A stretch of DNA of 53,690 nucleotides, taken from Candidatus Mediterraneibacter quadrami (GTDB lineage: Bacteria > Bacillota > Clostridia > Lachnospirales > Lachnospiraceae). Both the position numbers and the translations under genes were made by a program. How positions within the stretch are numbered: the first letter of the stretch is position 1; every line of letters starts with the position of its first letter. The stretch spans positions 1 to 53,690 of the forward strand of contig DWUU01000021.1 of assembly GCA_019120575.1 (NCBI GenBank). Direction: 5' to 3'. Positions 36,240-43,817 of the stretch are shown here, piece by piece. The notes beneath the pieces are model-generated. The model was not told where the DNA came from, did not search any database, and saw nothing but the letters and a program-made list of their open reading frames with translations.

Positions 36240-38588
36240 CTATCTGTATGATCTTCTCTTCAGCAGCGCTGTTACGCCCAGTGCCGCCGCAAATACCATG
36301 ATCACAGCCAGACTTCCCGGATCAGCGGTAACACCGGTCGTCGGAACCGTACCGTCGCCCGCGTCATCAAGCGCAATCACAAACGGGGAGAAACTGTCCA
36401 CATTGATCGTTACCTGTCCGTCTTTTACTGTCGCGGCAAACGTCTCGCAGCTTCCGTCATCCCTGTAATGCAGGATGATGACGTTTTTGCCGTTGTATTC
36501 TGTGCCGACTGTAAACGTAAGCTGAGCTTTGCCGTCTACTGTTCCGTCTACTTTAATGTCAAACACGCCGAGAACCGTTTTTCCTTTAACCGCTTCAGCG
36601 GAAACATATTCCGTATACTTGTCTGTATTCGGTTCGATCGTCTCTGCGCTGACCGTTCCGTCGACGCCTGCAACGGTGATTCCGTATTCAAGAATCACCT
36701 GCGGTTTATCCGTAGACGGCTCTGTCTTTTCATTCGAAGATTCCTTTACCGGTTCGTTTGCCGGTTCCTCTGCCGGTTTGTTTGCCGGTTGCTTCACCGG
36801 TTCCTTATCAGCATCATCGGAAGGTTCTTCCGTCTCGTCTGCTTCCTGGCCGGTTTCCGGTTTTGTCTCCGGTGCAGTTTCCGGTTTGCTCTCCGGCTTA
36901 TCTGCCTCTTCGTCAGATGTATCAACCGCATCATTTGATGCCGGCGGCGTCACCGGTTTGTTCTCAGCCGGTCTGTCTGCCGCATCGTCAGACGGCTTAT
37001 CCGCCGTGTCATCGGACGGCTTCTGCTCTTCCTCATCAGAAGGCTTCTGCTGTACCTCATCGGACGGCTTCTGCTGCTCCTCGTCAGACGGCTTCTGCTC
37101 TTCCTCGTCGGACGGCTTCTGCTGCTCCTCATCGGACGGCTTCTGCTGCTCCTCGTCAGACGGCTTATCTGTTGCCGGCTTATCTGCTGCCGGCGGATCC
37201 GTTACTTCCGGCTCCTCCGTTTCCGGCTTGTCCTCAGAAGGTCCGAGTCCCAGATAATCCCGGCTGCCGCCCAGTGTATCCAGATTCCATGCATGTGCCG
37301 CCGCTTTCTCGCCCCAGTACGGGTCCGAAGCATATTTTACGTTAATGCCCTCGTCTTTGTTGCCGAGAAACTCTCCGTAATTCTTCCAGCTGCCGTCTTT
37401 CAGATATCCGCGTGCCATCCACTTGTCCATGAATTCACGGATGCAGTCGTCCACAGTTTCAAAATAGTTCGCGCTCTCTCCGGGTGATGAATCAACCGCA
37501 TTCAGGCCGAACAGATTGTTCTTCTTATTTGCGATTCCGCTTGTCCCCCAGCCACTCTCATTGATTGCGATTCCCAGTGAAAGAAGCGCGTTAACACCGT
37601 ATTTTTCCTGATATTTGATAAAGATCCCGGCGGTGCCCGTCAGTTTGGAACTGGACGGATCAATCCCCGCATTCTTCATCGCCTTATTCAGGATGCTCTC
37701 CAGCTCATCTGCCGAGTAGGCCGTACTCTTGTTCATATCAAGGAACTGGAAATAATTGGTGAACTTCTCGCCTGCATTTACAGCCGAGTCATGGGACCCG
37801 TTCTGGTAATCCGCGGACATCACACTGTAATCATCATAGAAGTAATGTCCGTCGTAGCTGTAATACTTTGTTCCTGATTTCAGATAAGACGGAGCCGGCC
37901 CGTTATTGATCGTTGAGGCCGTCTTCTTATTCAGGTTCTGTGATATGTAATGGTACAGCTTTCCGTTCGACACTTTGTAATAACTTACATGGTCAGCCAC
38001 ATCGCTGTACTCAACCAGCTCCACCAGATCCTTGTCAACCGTCGCCTTCACGCCGGCCAGCATAAACCTGATGTCACCGTTCTTATCCGTTCCGAGATAA
38101 GCCGCGTCCGCTCCGTATGAACCGCTTGTATACCCATCTCCGCTGTACTTTGTCGTTCCGCCCTTCCCGGTATTGAAATTCACTACCAGTACGGATGCAG
38201 AACGCTCTTCCGGATCCATGGATAACGTTGCGATCCCATTGCGTGCATTTTCATTTACAATTTCTTCTGATTCTTCCTCTGATGCTTCTTCTGAGGCCTC
38301 CTCAGACTGTTCTTCTGAAACTTCTTCCTGATCATCTGTGATGATCTCGCCGGATTCATCCACCTCAACCGCTTCATCAAGTGAACCGTCACTCTCGCCG
38401 ATCTCATAGATGCTTCCGTCTTTATCCATTGCCGTAATCTCTTCAAGACGCTGTTGATTCTCGTCCTGAAGTCCAGATGCTGCGGCGCTCTCCCCTGAAT
38501 CTCCTGCCGCAAAGCTTTCCGTGCCGGGCAATGCGCTGACGAACAGCGACACGAAAAGCGCACATATCAGTAATTTTCTTTTCTTCAT
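36240..38588 (-). CDS. Secreted cell-wall glucosaminidase-domain protein with Pro/Asp/Glu repeats and sortase-like tail
   Basis: 782 residues. Signal peptide KKRKLLICALFVSLFVSALP at the N-terminus, then an acidic low-complexity stretch. A central region near residues 295-450 is an endo-beta-N-acetylglucosaminidase/lysozyme-type domain (AGIFIKYQEKYGVNALLSLGIAINESGWGTSG; the Glu of INESGWG is the likely acid). Residues about 474-535 are repeats of KPSDEEQQ, a cell-wall-spanning linker, followed by more P/D/E-rich sequence. A C-terminal globular segment is followed by VPTTG, a hydrophobic helix and RRSYR, a variant sortase sorting signal. Likely a wall-anchored peptidoglycan hydrolase; the PTTG motif is non-canonical. 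Confidence 0.9.
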   Translation of the reverse strand: MKKRKLLICALFVSLFVSALPGTESFAAGDSGESAAASGLQDENQQRLEEITAMDKDGSIYEIGESDGSLDEAVEVDESGEIITDDQEEVSEEQSEEASEEASEEESEEIVNENARNGIATLSMDPEERSASVLVVNFNTGKGGTTKYSGDGYTSGSYGADAAYLGTDKNGDIRFMLAGVKATVDKDLVELVEYSDVADHVSYYKVSNGKLYHYISQNLNKKTASTINNGPAPSYLKSGTKYYSYDGHYFYDDYSVMSADYQNGSHDSAVNAGEKFTNYFQFLDMNKSTAYSADELESILNKAMKNAGIDPSSSKLTGTAGIFIKYQEKYGVNALLSLGIAINESGWGTSGIANKKNNLFGLNAVDSSPGESANYFETVDDCIREFMDKWMARGYLKDGSWKNYGEFLGNKDEGINVKYASDPYWGEKAAAHAWNLDTLGGSRDYLGLGPSEDKPETEEPEVTDPPAADKPATDKPSDEEQQKPSDEEQQKPSDEEEQKPSDEEQQKPSDEVQQKPSDEEEQKPSDDTADKPSDDAADRPAENKPVTPPASNDAVDTSDEEADKPESKPETAPETKPETGQEADETEEPSDDADKEPVKQPANKPAEEPANEPVKESSNEKTEPSTDKPQVILEYGITVAGVDGTVSAETIEPNTDKYTEYVSAEAVKGKTVLGVFDIKVDGTVDGKAQLTFTVGTEYNGKNVIILHYRDDGSCETFAATVKDGQVTINVDSFSPFVIALDDAGDGTVPTTGVTADPGSLAVIMVFAAALGVTALLKRRSYR
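36985..37166 (-). repeat. 24-bp tandem repeats encoding KPSDEEQQ units
   Basis: About seven to eight copies of a 24-base unit inside the glucosaminidase gene, encoding KPSDEEQQ and variants (KPSDEEEQ, KPSDEVQQ, KPSDDTAD). Near-identical DNA units suggest length variation by slippage. Confidence 0.9.
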
Positions 38589-38689
38589 CTCTGCGTATAC
38601 TTCCCTCCTTAACCTTATTAACTACTTATGGATATAGATACTGATACAAGTCTAGCTTACCATTAAGTCAAAAAAGATGCAACACAAAA

Positions 38690-38727
38690 ATTTCCAGTAT
38701 TGTATACAAGTATACAATACTGGAAAT
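38690..38727 (-). terminator. Perfect palindromic terminator containing a GTATAC dyad
   Basis: 18-bp arms (38690-38707 and 38710-38727) pair perfectly around two bases. On the minus strand ATTTTTG follows, so it can end the upstream 288-residue gene. Its centre, TGTATACAAGTATACA (38701-38716), is identical to the dyad before lysA, so it may also be a protein-binding site. Confidence 0.7.
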
Positions 38728-38784
38728 AAGCAAAAATACCATTTCACTATGCAGCAAATACTCCGGATACGCACCGGATCGTGC

Positions 38785-39651
38785 TCAATCATCCGGCCAT
38801 TCATCTACAACCCGGAATGTGCCGTCATCCTCAAGATGCAGCTTTTCCCCTGTTCTGGCATCTCTGATCTTCATCCCTGCTTCATTCTGTGCCATACCGT
38901 AGATTGACAGCAAGCTCTCATGAAGTTCCCGTAATCTTTCCTGATTCTGTTGCTGCGCTTTTGCGACTTCTCGCAACGCAGCTTCCGCCGCTTTCTTTGT
39001 TTCTGCAGCATCCTTTCCTTTTGCAGTTCCCATTTTCTTCAGAGCATCCATCGCATCTTCATCCCGTCTGTCTTTGTGACGTCTGCCCAGTTGTTCATAC
39101 ATCCATGCATCATATCCCGTATGCTCTATGTAACCATGACGGTTTTCCACTTCCGTAAGGTTCGTCCTTCCCGTGATCACTGTTGCATACAGCTGCGCCT
39201 CCTCACCAACCGTTTTACATACTTTGTCAATCATATCGTGGCACAGAGCATAGTAAGCCGTGTCCGGATCCCTGTGCTCAAATATCGATTCCCGGAGATA
39301 TTTCAGGCGTTCCTCCTCCGTTTCAGCAGCAACCGCCAGTGTAAAACGATACATCCGTATTGCACGCCAATATTTATCTGGCGCCTTTGCCGCTTTTTCC
39401 AGTCCGTACCGGCACCATTCTGCCGCATTGGCGTCACTGCGGAACTCGCTCATGTCATAATATTTTCCCCTTGCATACGCGCCTGATTCACAGATATAAC
39501 ACTGACCGGTCAGCGAATACTCCAGAATCTTTCTGATATAAGAATGAGGCTCTTTCCTGGCAGCCTTTTCAAATTTCTCTGCCGCTTTTTTCTGATTCCC
39601 TTTCTTAACAAAAAGTTCCGCCGCTTCGATCGTCGTGTGAAATAATCCCAT
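38785..39651 (-). CDS. Helical (TPR-like) protein of unknown function
   Basis: 288 residues. The N-terminus (TTIEAAELFVKKGNQKKAAEKFEKAARKEPHSYIRKILEY) looks like a tetratricopeptide-type helical pair. The middle is helical with many Tyr, and a Lys/Ala/Glu-rich coiled coil lies near residues 195-240 (AAETKKAAEAALREVAKAQ). The C-terminus is a short beta-like segment (GMKIRDARTGEKLHLEDDG). No signal peptide or membrane helix. No function is assigned. Own promoter, own terminator. Confidence 0.75.
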   Translation of the reverse strand: MGLFHTTIEAAELFVKKGNQKKAAEKFEKAARKEPHSYIRKILEYSLTGQCYICESGAYARGKYYDMSEFRSDANAAEWCRYGLEKAAKAPDKYWRAIRMYRFTLAVAAETEEERLKYLRESIFEHRDPDTAYYALCHDMIDKVCKTVGEEAQLYATVITGRTNLTEVENRHGYIEHTGYDAWMYEQLGRRHKDRRDEDAMDALKKMGTAKGKDAAETKKAAEAALREVAKAQQQNQERLRELHESLLSIYGMAQNEAGMKIRDARTGEKLHLEDDGTFRVVDEWPDD

Positions 39652-39701
39652 ACTGATCCCTCCTCTTCTACATTTTCAGATCCAATCGTCCTGATGATCT
39701 C

Positions 39702-39730
39702 AGTATACCTTTTTTTCTGAAAACATACAA
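39702..39730 (-). promoter_or_regulatory. Promoter of the TPR-like gene
   Basis: Minus-strand TTGTAT (39725-39730), a 17-base spacer and TATACT (39702-39707). Confidence 0.6.
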
Positions 39731-39763
39731 TAAAAAGACCCCGAACGATGTCATTCAGGGTCT
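39731..39763 (-). terminator. Terminator of tRNA-Leu(CAA)
   Basis: AGACCCCGAA (39736-39745) pairs with the ATTCAGGGTCT side (to 39763), followed on the minus strand by TTTTTA. Its T tract overlaps the -35 region of the next gene's promoter. Confidence 0.8.
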
Positions 39764-39771
39764 CATCCTAC

Positions 39772-39851
39772 TGCCGCTGGCCGGACTCGAACCGGCACGG
39801 TTTCCCGCTTGATTTTGAGTCAAGTGCGTCTGCCAATTCCGCCACAGCGGC
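39772..39851 (-). tRNA. tRNA-Leu, anticodon CAA
   Basis: 80 bases, class II. Acceptor arms GCCGCTG and CAGCGGC, discriminator A, no encoded CCA. Anticodon stem CTTGA/TCAAG encloses CTCAAAA, anticodon CAA for UUG codons. D-arm GCGGAATTGGCAGACGC, T-arm with GGTTCGAGTCC. The variable arm (CGGGAAACCG) is short for tRNA-Leu. Confidence 0.95.
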
Positions 39852-39856
39852 CTGTA

Positions 39857-39882
39857 TTCCGGCTTCCTTTGCGAAGCCGGAA
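39857..39882 (-). promoter_or_regulatory. Hairpin in the 5' leader of tRNA-Leu(CAA)
   Basis: TTCCGGCTTC and GAAGCCGGAA form a perfect 10-bp stem with a 6-base loop, ending six bases before the tRNA. No T tract. It could be an RNase P-processed leader structure or end readthrough from lysA. Confidence 0.5.
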
Positions 39883-39885
39883 ATG

Positions 39886-39914
39886 ATTATATCATTTTTT
39901 TACTTATTTTACAA
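39886..39914 (-). promoter_or_regulatory. Promoter of tRNA-Leu(CAA)
   Basis: Minus-strand TTGTAA (39909-39914), a 17-base spacer and TATAAT (39886-39891). The -35 box lies inside the 3' end of lysA. Confidence 0.7.
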
Positions 39915-41175
39915 GTTTTTTCCCGATGTCAAAACAGTCGAATGTGGCGAAATAATCCGCCGGCGTCTCCGCTCTTCTGATCATCTGCACGCTTCCGTCC
40001 TCTTTCAGGAGCAGCTCCGCGGATTTCAGCTTCCCGTTATAATTATAGCCCATCGCAAAACCGTGCGCGCCTGCATCGTGGATCACCAGATAATCCCCCG
40101 GTTCGATCTCCGGCAGCATTCGGTCAATGGCAAACTTGTCGTTGTTCTCGCAGAGCGAACCGGTCACATCATACTTGTGATCACAGGGCGCGTCTTCTTT
40201 TCCAAGAACCGTGATATGGTGATATGCCCCGTACATGGCCGGGCGCATCAGGTTTACCGCACAGGCGTCCACACCGATGTATTCTTTGTAGGTATGCTTC
40301 TCGTGGATGGCTTTTGTCACCAGACATCCGTACGGTCCCATCATATAACGGCCGAGCTCCGTGTAGATCTCCACATCGCCCATGCCCGCCGGAACAAGGA
40401 CTTCTTCGTATACTCTGCGGACGCCCTCGCCGATGGCATGAATGTCATTCGGCTCCTGGTCCGGGCGGTACGGGATGCCGATCCCGCCGGAAAGATTGAT
40501 GAACTTAATGTGCACATCCGCTTCTTTTGCCAGTCTTACCGCCTGTTCAAAGAGGATCTTCGCCAGCATCGGATAGTAGTCGTTGGTCACCGTATTGCTT
40601 GCCAGGAAAGCGTGGAGTCCGAACTCTTTCGCGCCTTTTGCCTTCAGGATCTTATAGGCTTCCAGGATCTGGTCCGCCGTCATGCCGTATTTTGCGTCTC
40701 CCGGATTGTCCATAATATCATTGCTGATCTTAAAGAGCCCGCCCGGGTTGAAACGGCAGCTGATCGTCTCCGGAATGTGGCCGATGGCTTTCTCCAGGAA
40801 TTCGATATGGGTAATATCATCCAGGTTGATGATCGCCCCCAGCTCGTCCGCATACCGGAAATCTTCCGCCGGTGTGTCATTGGATGAGAACATGATGTCT
40901 TTGCCCCGGATATCAAGCGCGTCCGAGAGCATCAGCTCGGTATAGGAAGAACAGTCGCAGCCGCAGCCGTATTCCTTCAGGATATTAATGAGGAACGGAT
41001 TCGGCGTTGCCTTTACCGCAAAGTACTCTTTATATCCCGGATTCCAGGAAAACGCCTCTTTCAGCGCTTTGGCATTCTCACGGATCCCCTTCTCATCATA
41101 GAGATGGAACGGCGTCGGATACGTCTTTACGATCTCTTCCACCTGTTCTTTCGTCACAAAAGGTTTCTTTATCAT
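39904..41175 (-). CDS. lysA: Diaminopimelate decarboxylase
   Basis: PLP enzyme that makes lysine from meso-diaminopimelate. From the ATG at 41175 (AAAGGAG upstream) the protein has 423 residues. EYFAVKATPNPFLI near residue 50 carries the PLP Lys, INLSGGIGIPYRP is the phosphate-binding Gly-rich loop, YTELGRYMMGPYG binds substrate, and TGSLCENNDKFA with HDAGAHGFAMGYNYN matches the active-site Cys and Tyr regions. CENND differs slightly from the usual CESGD. The gene lies 36 bases after pyk, with a perfect dyad in the gap. Confidence 0.9.
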   Translation of the reverse strand: MIKKPFVTKEQVEEIVKTYPTPFHLYDEKGIRENAKALKEAFSWNPGYKEYFAVKATPNPFLINILKEYGCGCDCSSYTELMLSDALDIRGKDIMFSSNDTPAEDFRYADELGAIINLDDITHIEFLEKAIGHIPETISCRFNPGGLFKISNDIMDNPGDAKYGMTADQILEAYKILKAKGAKEFGLHAFLASNTVTNDYYPMLAKILFEQAVRLAKEADVHIKFINLSGGIGIPYRPDQEPNDIHAIGEGVRRVYEEVLVPAGMGDVEIYTELGRYMMGPYGCLVTKAIHEKHTYKEYIGVDACAVNLMRPAMYGAYHHITVLGKEDAPCDHKYDVTGSLCENNDKFAIDRMLPEIEPGDYLVIHDAGAHGFAMGYNYNGKLKSAELLLKEDGSVQMIRRAETPADYFATFDCFDIGKKLVK

Positions 41176-41193
41176 CTGGTACATCTCCTTTAT

Positions 41194-41209
41194 TGTATAC
41201 AAGTATACA
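41194..41209 (-). promoter_or_regulatory. Palindromic operator candidate before lysA
   Basis: TGTATAC-AA-GTATACA is a perfect dyad between the pyk stop and the lysA ribosome binding site. It matches exactly the centre of the palindrome at 38690-38727 and 13 of 16 bases of the dyad over the LeuA-like promoter (1040-1055). A promoter-like TTGAAT/TACAAT pair with a 16-base spacer overlaps it on the minus strand. Confidence 0.5.
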
Positions 41210-41211
41210 GT

Positions 41212-42648
41212 TTATTCAACTGTCGCGATACGCATCATATTGCTGGTCGTTGTGTGCTCCTGGCTGATATTCTGGGACGGGATTCCCGCGGTCAGGACAA
41301 CCACATCCCCCGGCTCGATATACTGTTTCACCGTTGCCAGCTCGATGGCGCCGTTGCAGATATCGTCCGTTGTCTTGAACTGAATCGTCTTAAGCGGACG
41401 TACGCCCCAGTAAATGGACATCCTCCGGAGCGCCCGCTCATTCGGCGTCACACCCAGAATCTCCTGTTTCGGGCGGAGGTTGGATACAACCCTCGTGGTC
41501 GCCCCGCTGACAGACGGTGTGATAATGCACTTCGCATTCAGGTTGGCCGCCGCCAGGACGGATGAATAGCCGATGGCGCTGGAGAGGCCGCTCTTCAACT
41601 GCTCTCCCGCTTTATTCAGCATCATATCATAATCCAGATGCTGTTCTGTATTCTCGATAATGTGAACCATCATCTGCAGCGCTTCCAGCGGATACTTGCC
41701 CTGGGCTGTCTCGCCGGAGAGCATCACCGCATCTGTTCCATCGTAAACGGCATTTGCCACATCCGTCACTTCCGCACGAGTCGGGCGCGGGTTGCGGATC
41801 ATGGAATCCAGCATCTGGGTTGCCGTAATGACCGTCTTGAAGTTTGCGTTGCATTTCTGGATCATCATCTTCTGCAGGTAGGGAACCTCCTCGGCCGGGA
41901 TCTCTACGCCCAGGTCGCCTCTGGCCACCATGATGCCATCCGCCGCGCGGATGATCTCGTCGATGTTGTGAATTCCTTCCGCATTCTCGATCTTCGCAAT
42001 GATCGGCGTATAGGGCGCGCCCAGTTCCTTCAGGAAGGCCTTGATCTCCAGGACGCACTCCGCATTTCTCACGAAGGAAGCCGCGATAAAATCAATGCCC
42101 TGCTCCACGCCGAAACGGATATCATCCTTGTCTTTTTCTGTGATGGCCGGCAGGCGCACCGCCACATTCGGCACATTGACGCCCTTCTTCTCGCCGAGCT
42201 CCCCGCCGTTTACCACTTCACAGCGGATCTCCTTATCCGTTCTGGATACGACTTTCAGACCGATCAGTCCGTCGTCGATAAGGATCGTGCTTCCCCGGTC
42301 CACATCCTCCGGAAGGCCCTTATAGGTGATGGAAACTTTTGAAGCATCCCCCTCGATCTCCTCCGTTGTCAGGGTAAATGAAGCGCCGGCTTCCAGCGTC
42401 ACTTTTTTGCCGCCTTTGAGTTTCCCGGTACGGATCTCCGGACCTTTCGTGTCCAGAAGCATGGCCGTGTTCGTGTGAAGCTCTTCCCGGAGCTGCTTGA
42501 GCAGGTCCATCCTGCCCTTCTGCTCCTCGTGGTCGCCGTGGGAGAAGTTGAATCTCGCCACGTCCATGCCGTTCAGCATGAGCTGCTTCATCAGTTCTCT
42601 GTCATTTGTATTCGGTCCCATCGTACATACGACTTTGGTTTTCTTCAT
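41212..42648 (-). CDS. pyk: Pyruvate kinase
   Basis: Last ATP-yielding step of glycolysis. From the ATG at 42648 the protein has 478 residues, beginning KKTKVVCTMGPNTNDRELMKQL. MDVARFNFSHG and LLDTKGPEIRTG are substrate and K+/Mg2+ segments, PIIAKIENAEGIHNIDEI and VARGDLGVEIPAEEVP the catalytic lysine and ADP regions. It lacks the extra C-terminal PEP-utiliser-like domain found in many Bacillus and Clostridium enzymes. AGGAGG is 11 bases from this ATG and 5 from an in-frame TTG at 42654. Confidence 0.97.
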   Translation of the reverse strand: MKKTKVVCTMGPNTNDRELMKQLMLNGMDVARFNFSHGDHEEQKGRMDLLKQLREELHTNTAMLLDTKGPEIRTGKLKGGKKVTLEAGASFTLTTEEIEGDASKVSITYKGLPEDVDRGSTILIDDGLIGLKVVSRTDKEIRCEVVNGGELGEKKGVNVPNVAVRLPAITEKDKDDIRFGVEQGIDFIAASFVRNAECVLEIKAFLKELGAPYTPIIAKIENAEGIHNIDEIIRAADGIMVARGDLGVEIPAEEVPYLQKMMIQKCNANFKTVITATQMLDSMIRNPRPTRAEVTDVANAVYDGTDAVMLSGETAQGKYPLEALQMMVHIIENTEQHLDYDMMLNKAGEQLKSGLSSAIGYSSVLAAANLNAKCIITPSVSGATTRVVSNLRPKQEILGVTPNERALRRMSIYWGVRPLKTIQFKTTDDICNGAIELATVKQYIEPGDVVVLTAGIPSQNISQEHTTTSNMMRIATVE

Positions 42649-42680
42649 ATTCAAATCATCCTCCTGTCAATCTGTTCTGT

Positions 42681-43532
42681 CTATTTCACATGTTCATGTG
42701 TAAAAAGATGGTCCTGGCAGTACTCATAATTGCCGTTGCATTTGGAGCAGAAACGAAACTCCAGACACGGGTCGTCAAGCTCCGTCCGCCCGCATACCGC
42801 ACAGCGGTGCTTCGCCCCGTTGGTATAGCGCATGTTCACATGCGGATCTGACTGCCGCCTGAACTTCGCCTTTCTCGCCCGCTCCCGCGGTCCGAACCGC
42901 TTTGCGTTCCGGCTTGAGAGGAAAAAGATCACAAAATTCAGAAGGGACGCCCCGATGGCCACCCGGGTCATCAGTCCGCCGCGGACGAAATAGTACGCCG
43001 CCATAACGACATAGACGAGCGCCATCCATTTCATCTTGATCGGCAGGATAAAATAAAGCATCACTTCCATATCCGGATAAATGGCTGCAAACGCCAGGAA
43101 AATGGACATGGTAATGTAGTTCGTGCTGACCATGCCGATCATGGACAGCTGCATCTCCACGCCGTAGCGGATCAGGAAGAACACATACAGTCCGAACTCC
43201 GCCAGAACCGTAAAGATCAGTCCGGAGAAAATGTACACATTATACCGGAAGCTTCCCCACGTATGCTCAAGGGCCGTTCCAAGCGAATAATAGAGCAGCA
43301 CCAGGAACAGAAGCGATACCAGGTTCGTCGTCGGCGGCACCAGGATCCATGTGATCAGCCGCCACACCTGTCCCCGCAGGATGAGGGCCGGCTCCAGGGT
43401 GATATATCCGACCAGATCAGGCATTATCCACACGATGCCGAAGCCGATCACATAGGCGACCAGCAGATAAACGGTCAGATTTGGGATTGCATAGCGTCCG
43501 AATTTTCTCTCTAATTTATCGAGCCAGTTCAA
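42681..43532 (-). CDS. Rhomboid-like membrane protein with C-terminal zinc ribbon, TTG start
   Basis: 283 residues. Five to six hydrophobic helices in the first 200 residues; YSLGTALEHTWGSFRYNVYI resembles the rhomboid/derlin helix with the WG motif. The catalytic GxSG and His of active rhomboid proteases are not seen, so it is probably a non-proteolytic rhomboid-fold protein. The C-terminus has a zinc-ribbon-like CAVCG and CSKCNGNYEYCQDH, probably cytoplasmic. No in-frame ATG lies near; TTG at 43532 has AAGGAG nine bases upstream. It leads the rhomboid-pyk-lysA run. Confidence 0.85.
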   Translation of the reverse strand: MNWLDKLERKFGRYAIPNLTVYLLVAYVIGFGIVWIMPDLVGYITLEPALILRGQVWRLITWILVPPTTNLVSLLFLVLLYYSLGTALEHTWGSFRYNVYIFSGLIFTVLAEFGLYVFFLIRYGVEMQLSMIGMVSTNYITMSIFLAFAAIYPDMEVMLYFILPIKMKWMALVYVVMAAYYFVRGGLMTRVAIGASLLNFVIFFLSSRNAKRFGPRERARKAKFRRQSDPHVNMRYTNGAKHRCAVCGRTELDDPCLEFRFCSKCNGNYEYCQDHLFTHEHVK

Positions 43533-43551
43533 GAATCATTACTCCTTCTTA

Positions 43552-43698
43552 TTATTTGTGCTTATTTCTGCGATAATCCTTTTCAATTTTACCTTCCGCA
43601 TTACCGTTTGTCAAACGGTACTTCGCCCGGTCCTGCGGTTTTACATAATCTTTATATAATTTATCCATAAGCGGCGGAATTATTTTCAAATCCCTCAT
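43552..43698 (-). CDS. Possible small basic protein, uncertain
   Basis: A 48-codon frame from an ATG at 43698 encodes a Lys/Arg-rich peptide (MRDLKIIPPLMDKLYKDYVK...). It lies 19 bases before the rhomboid-like gene. No ribosome binding site is seen, so it may be chance. Amino acid composition is plausible for a real small protein. Confidence 0.25.
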   Translation of the reverse strand: MRDLKIIPPLMDKLYKDYVKPQDRAKYRLTNGNAEGKIEKDYRRNKHK

Positions 43699-43709
43699 AA
43701 TAATTACAA

Positions 43710-43738
43710 TTGTCTTTTTAAAAAATGTGTCGTATAAT
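43710..43738 (+). promoter_or_regulatory. Promoter of the giant dehydratase/activator gene
   Basis: TTGTCT (43710-43715), a 17-base spacer and TATAAT (43733-43738). Confidence 0.75.
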
Positions 43739-43752
43739 GTAGTGTGCTGTAA

Positions 43753-43768
43753 AATGCGTGAACGCATT
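43753..43768 (+). promoter_or_regulatory. Perfect operator-like dyad downstream of the promoter
   Basis: AATGCGT-GA-ACGCATT is a perfect 7-bp inverted repeat about 10 bases past the predicted transcription start. Its location fits a roadblock repressor site; the regulator is unknown. Confidence 0.5.
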
Positions 43769-43817
43769 ATAATAAGAAATAACCCATATAAATGATATAA
43801 GAATGGAGAATCTATTC

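Noticed and set aside
36985-37166. Possible CRISPR array
   Set aside because: The 24-bp units are contiguous, in frame and encode KPSDEEQQ; there are no spacers.
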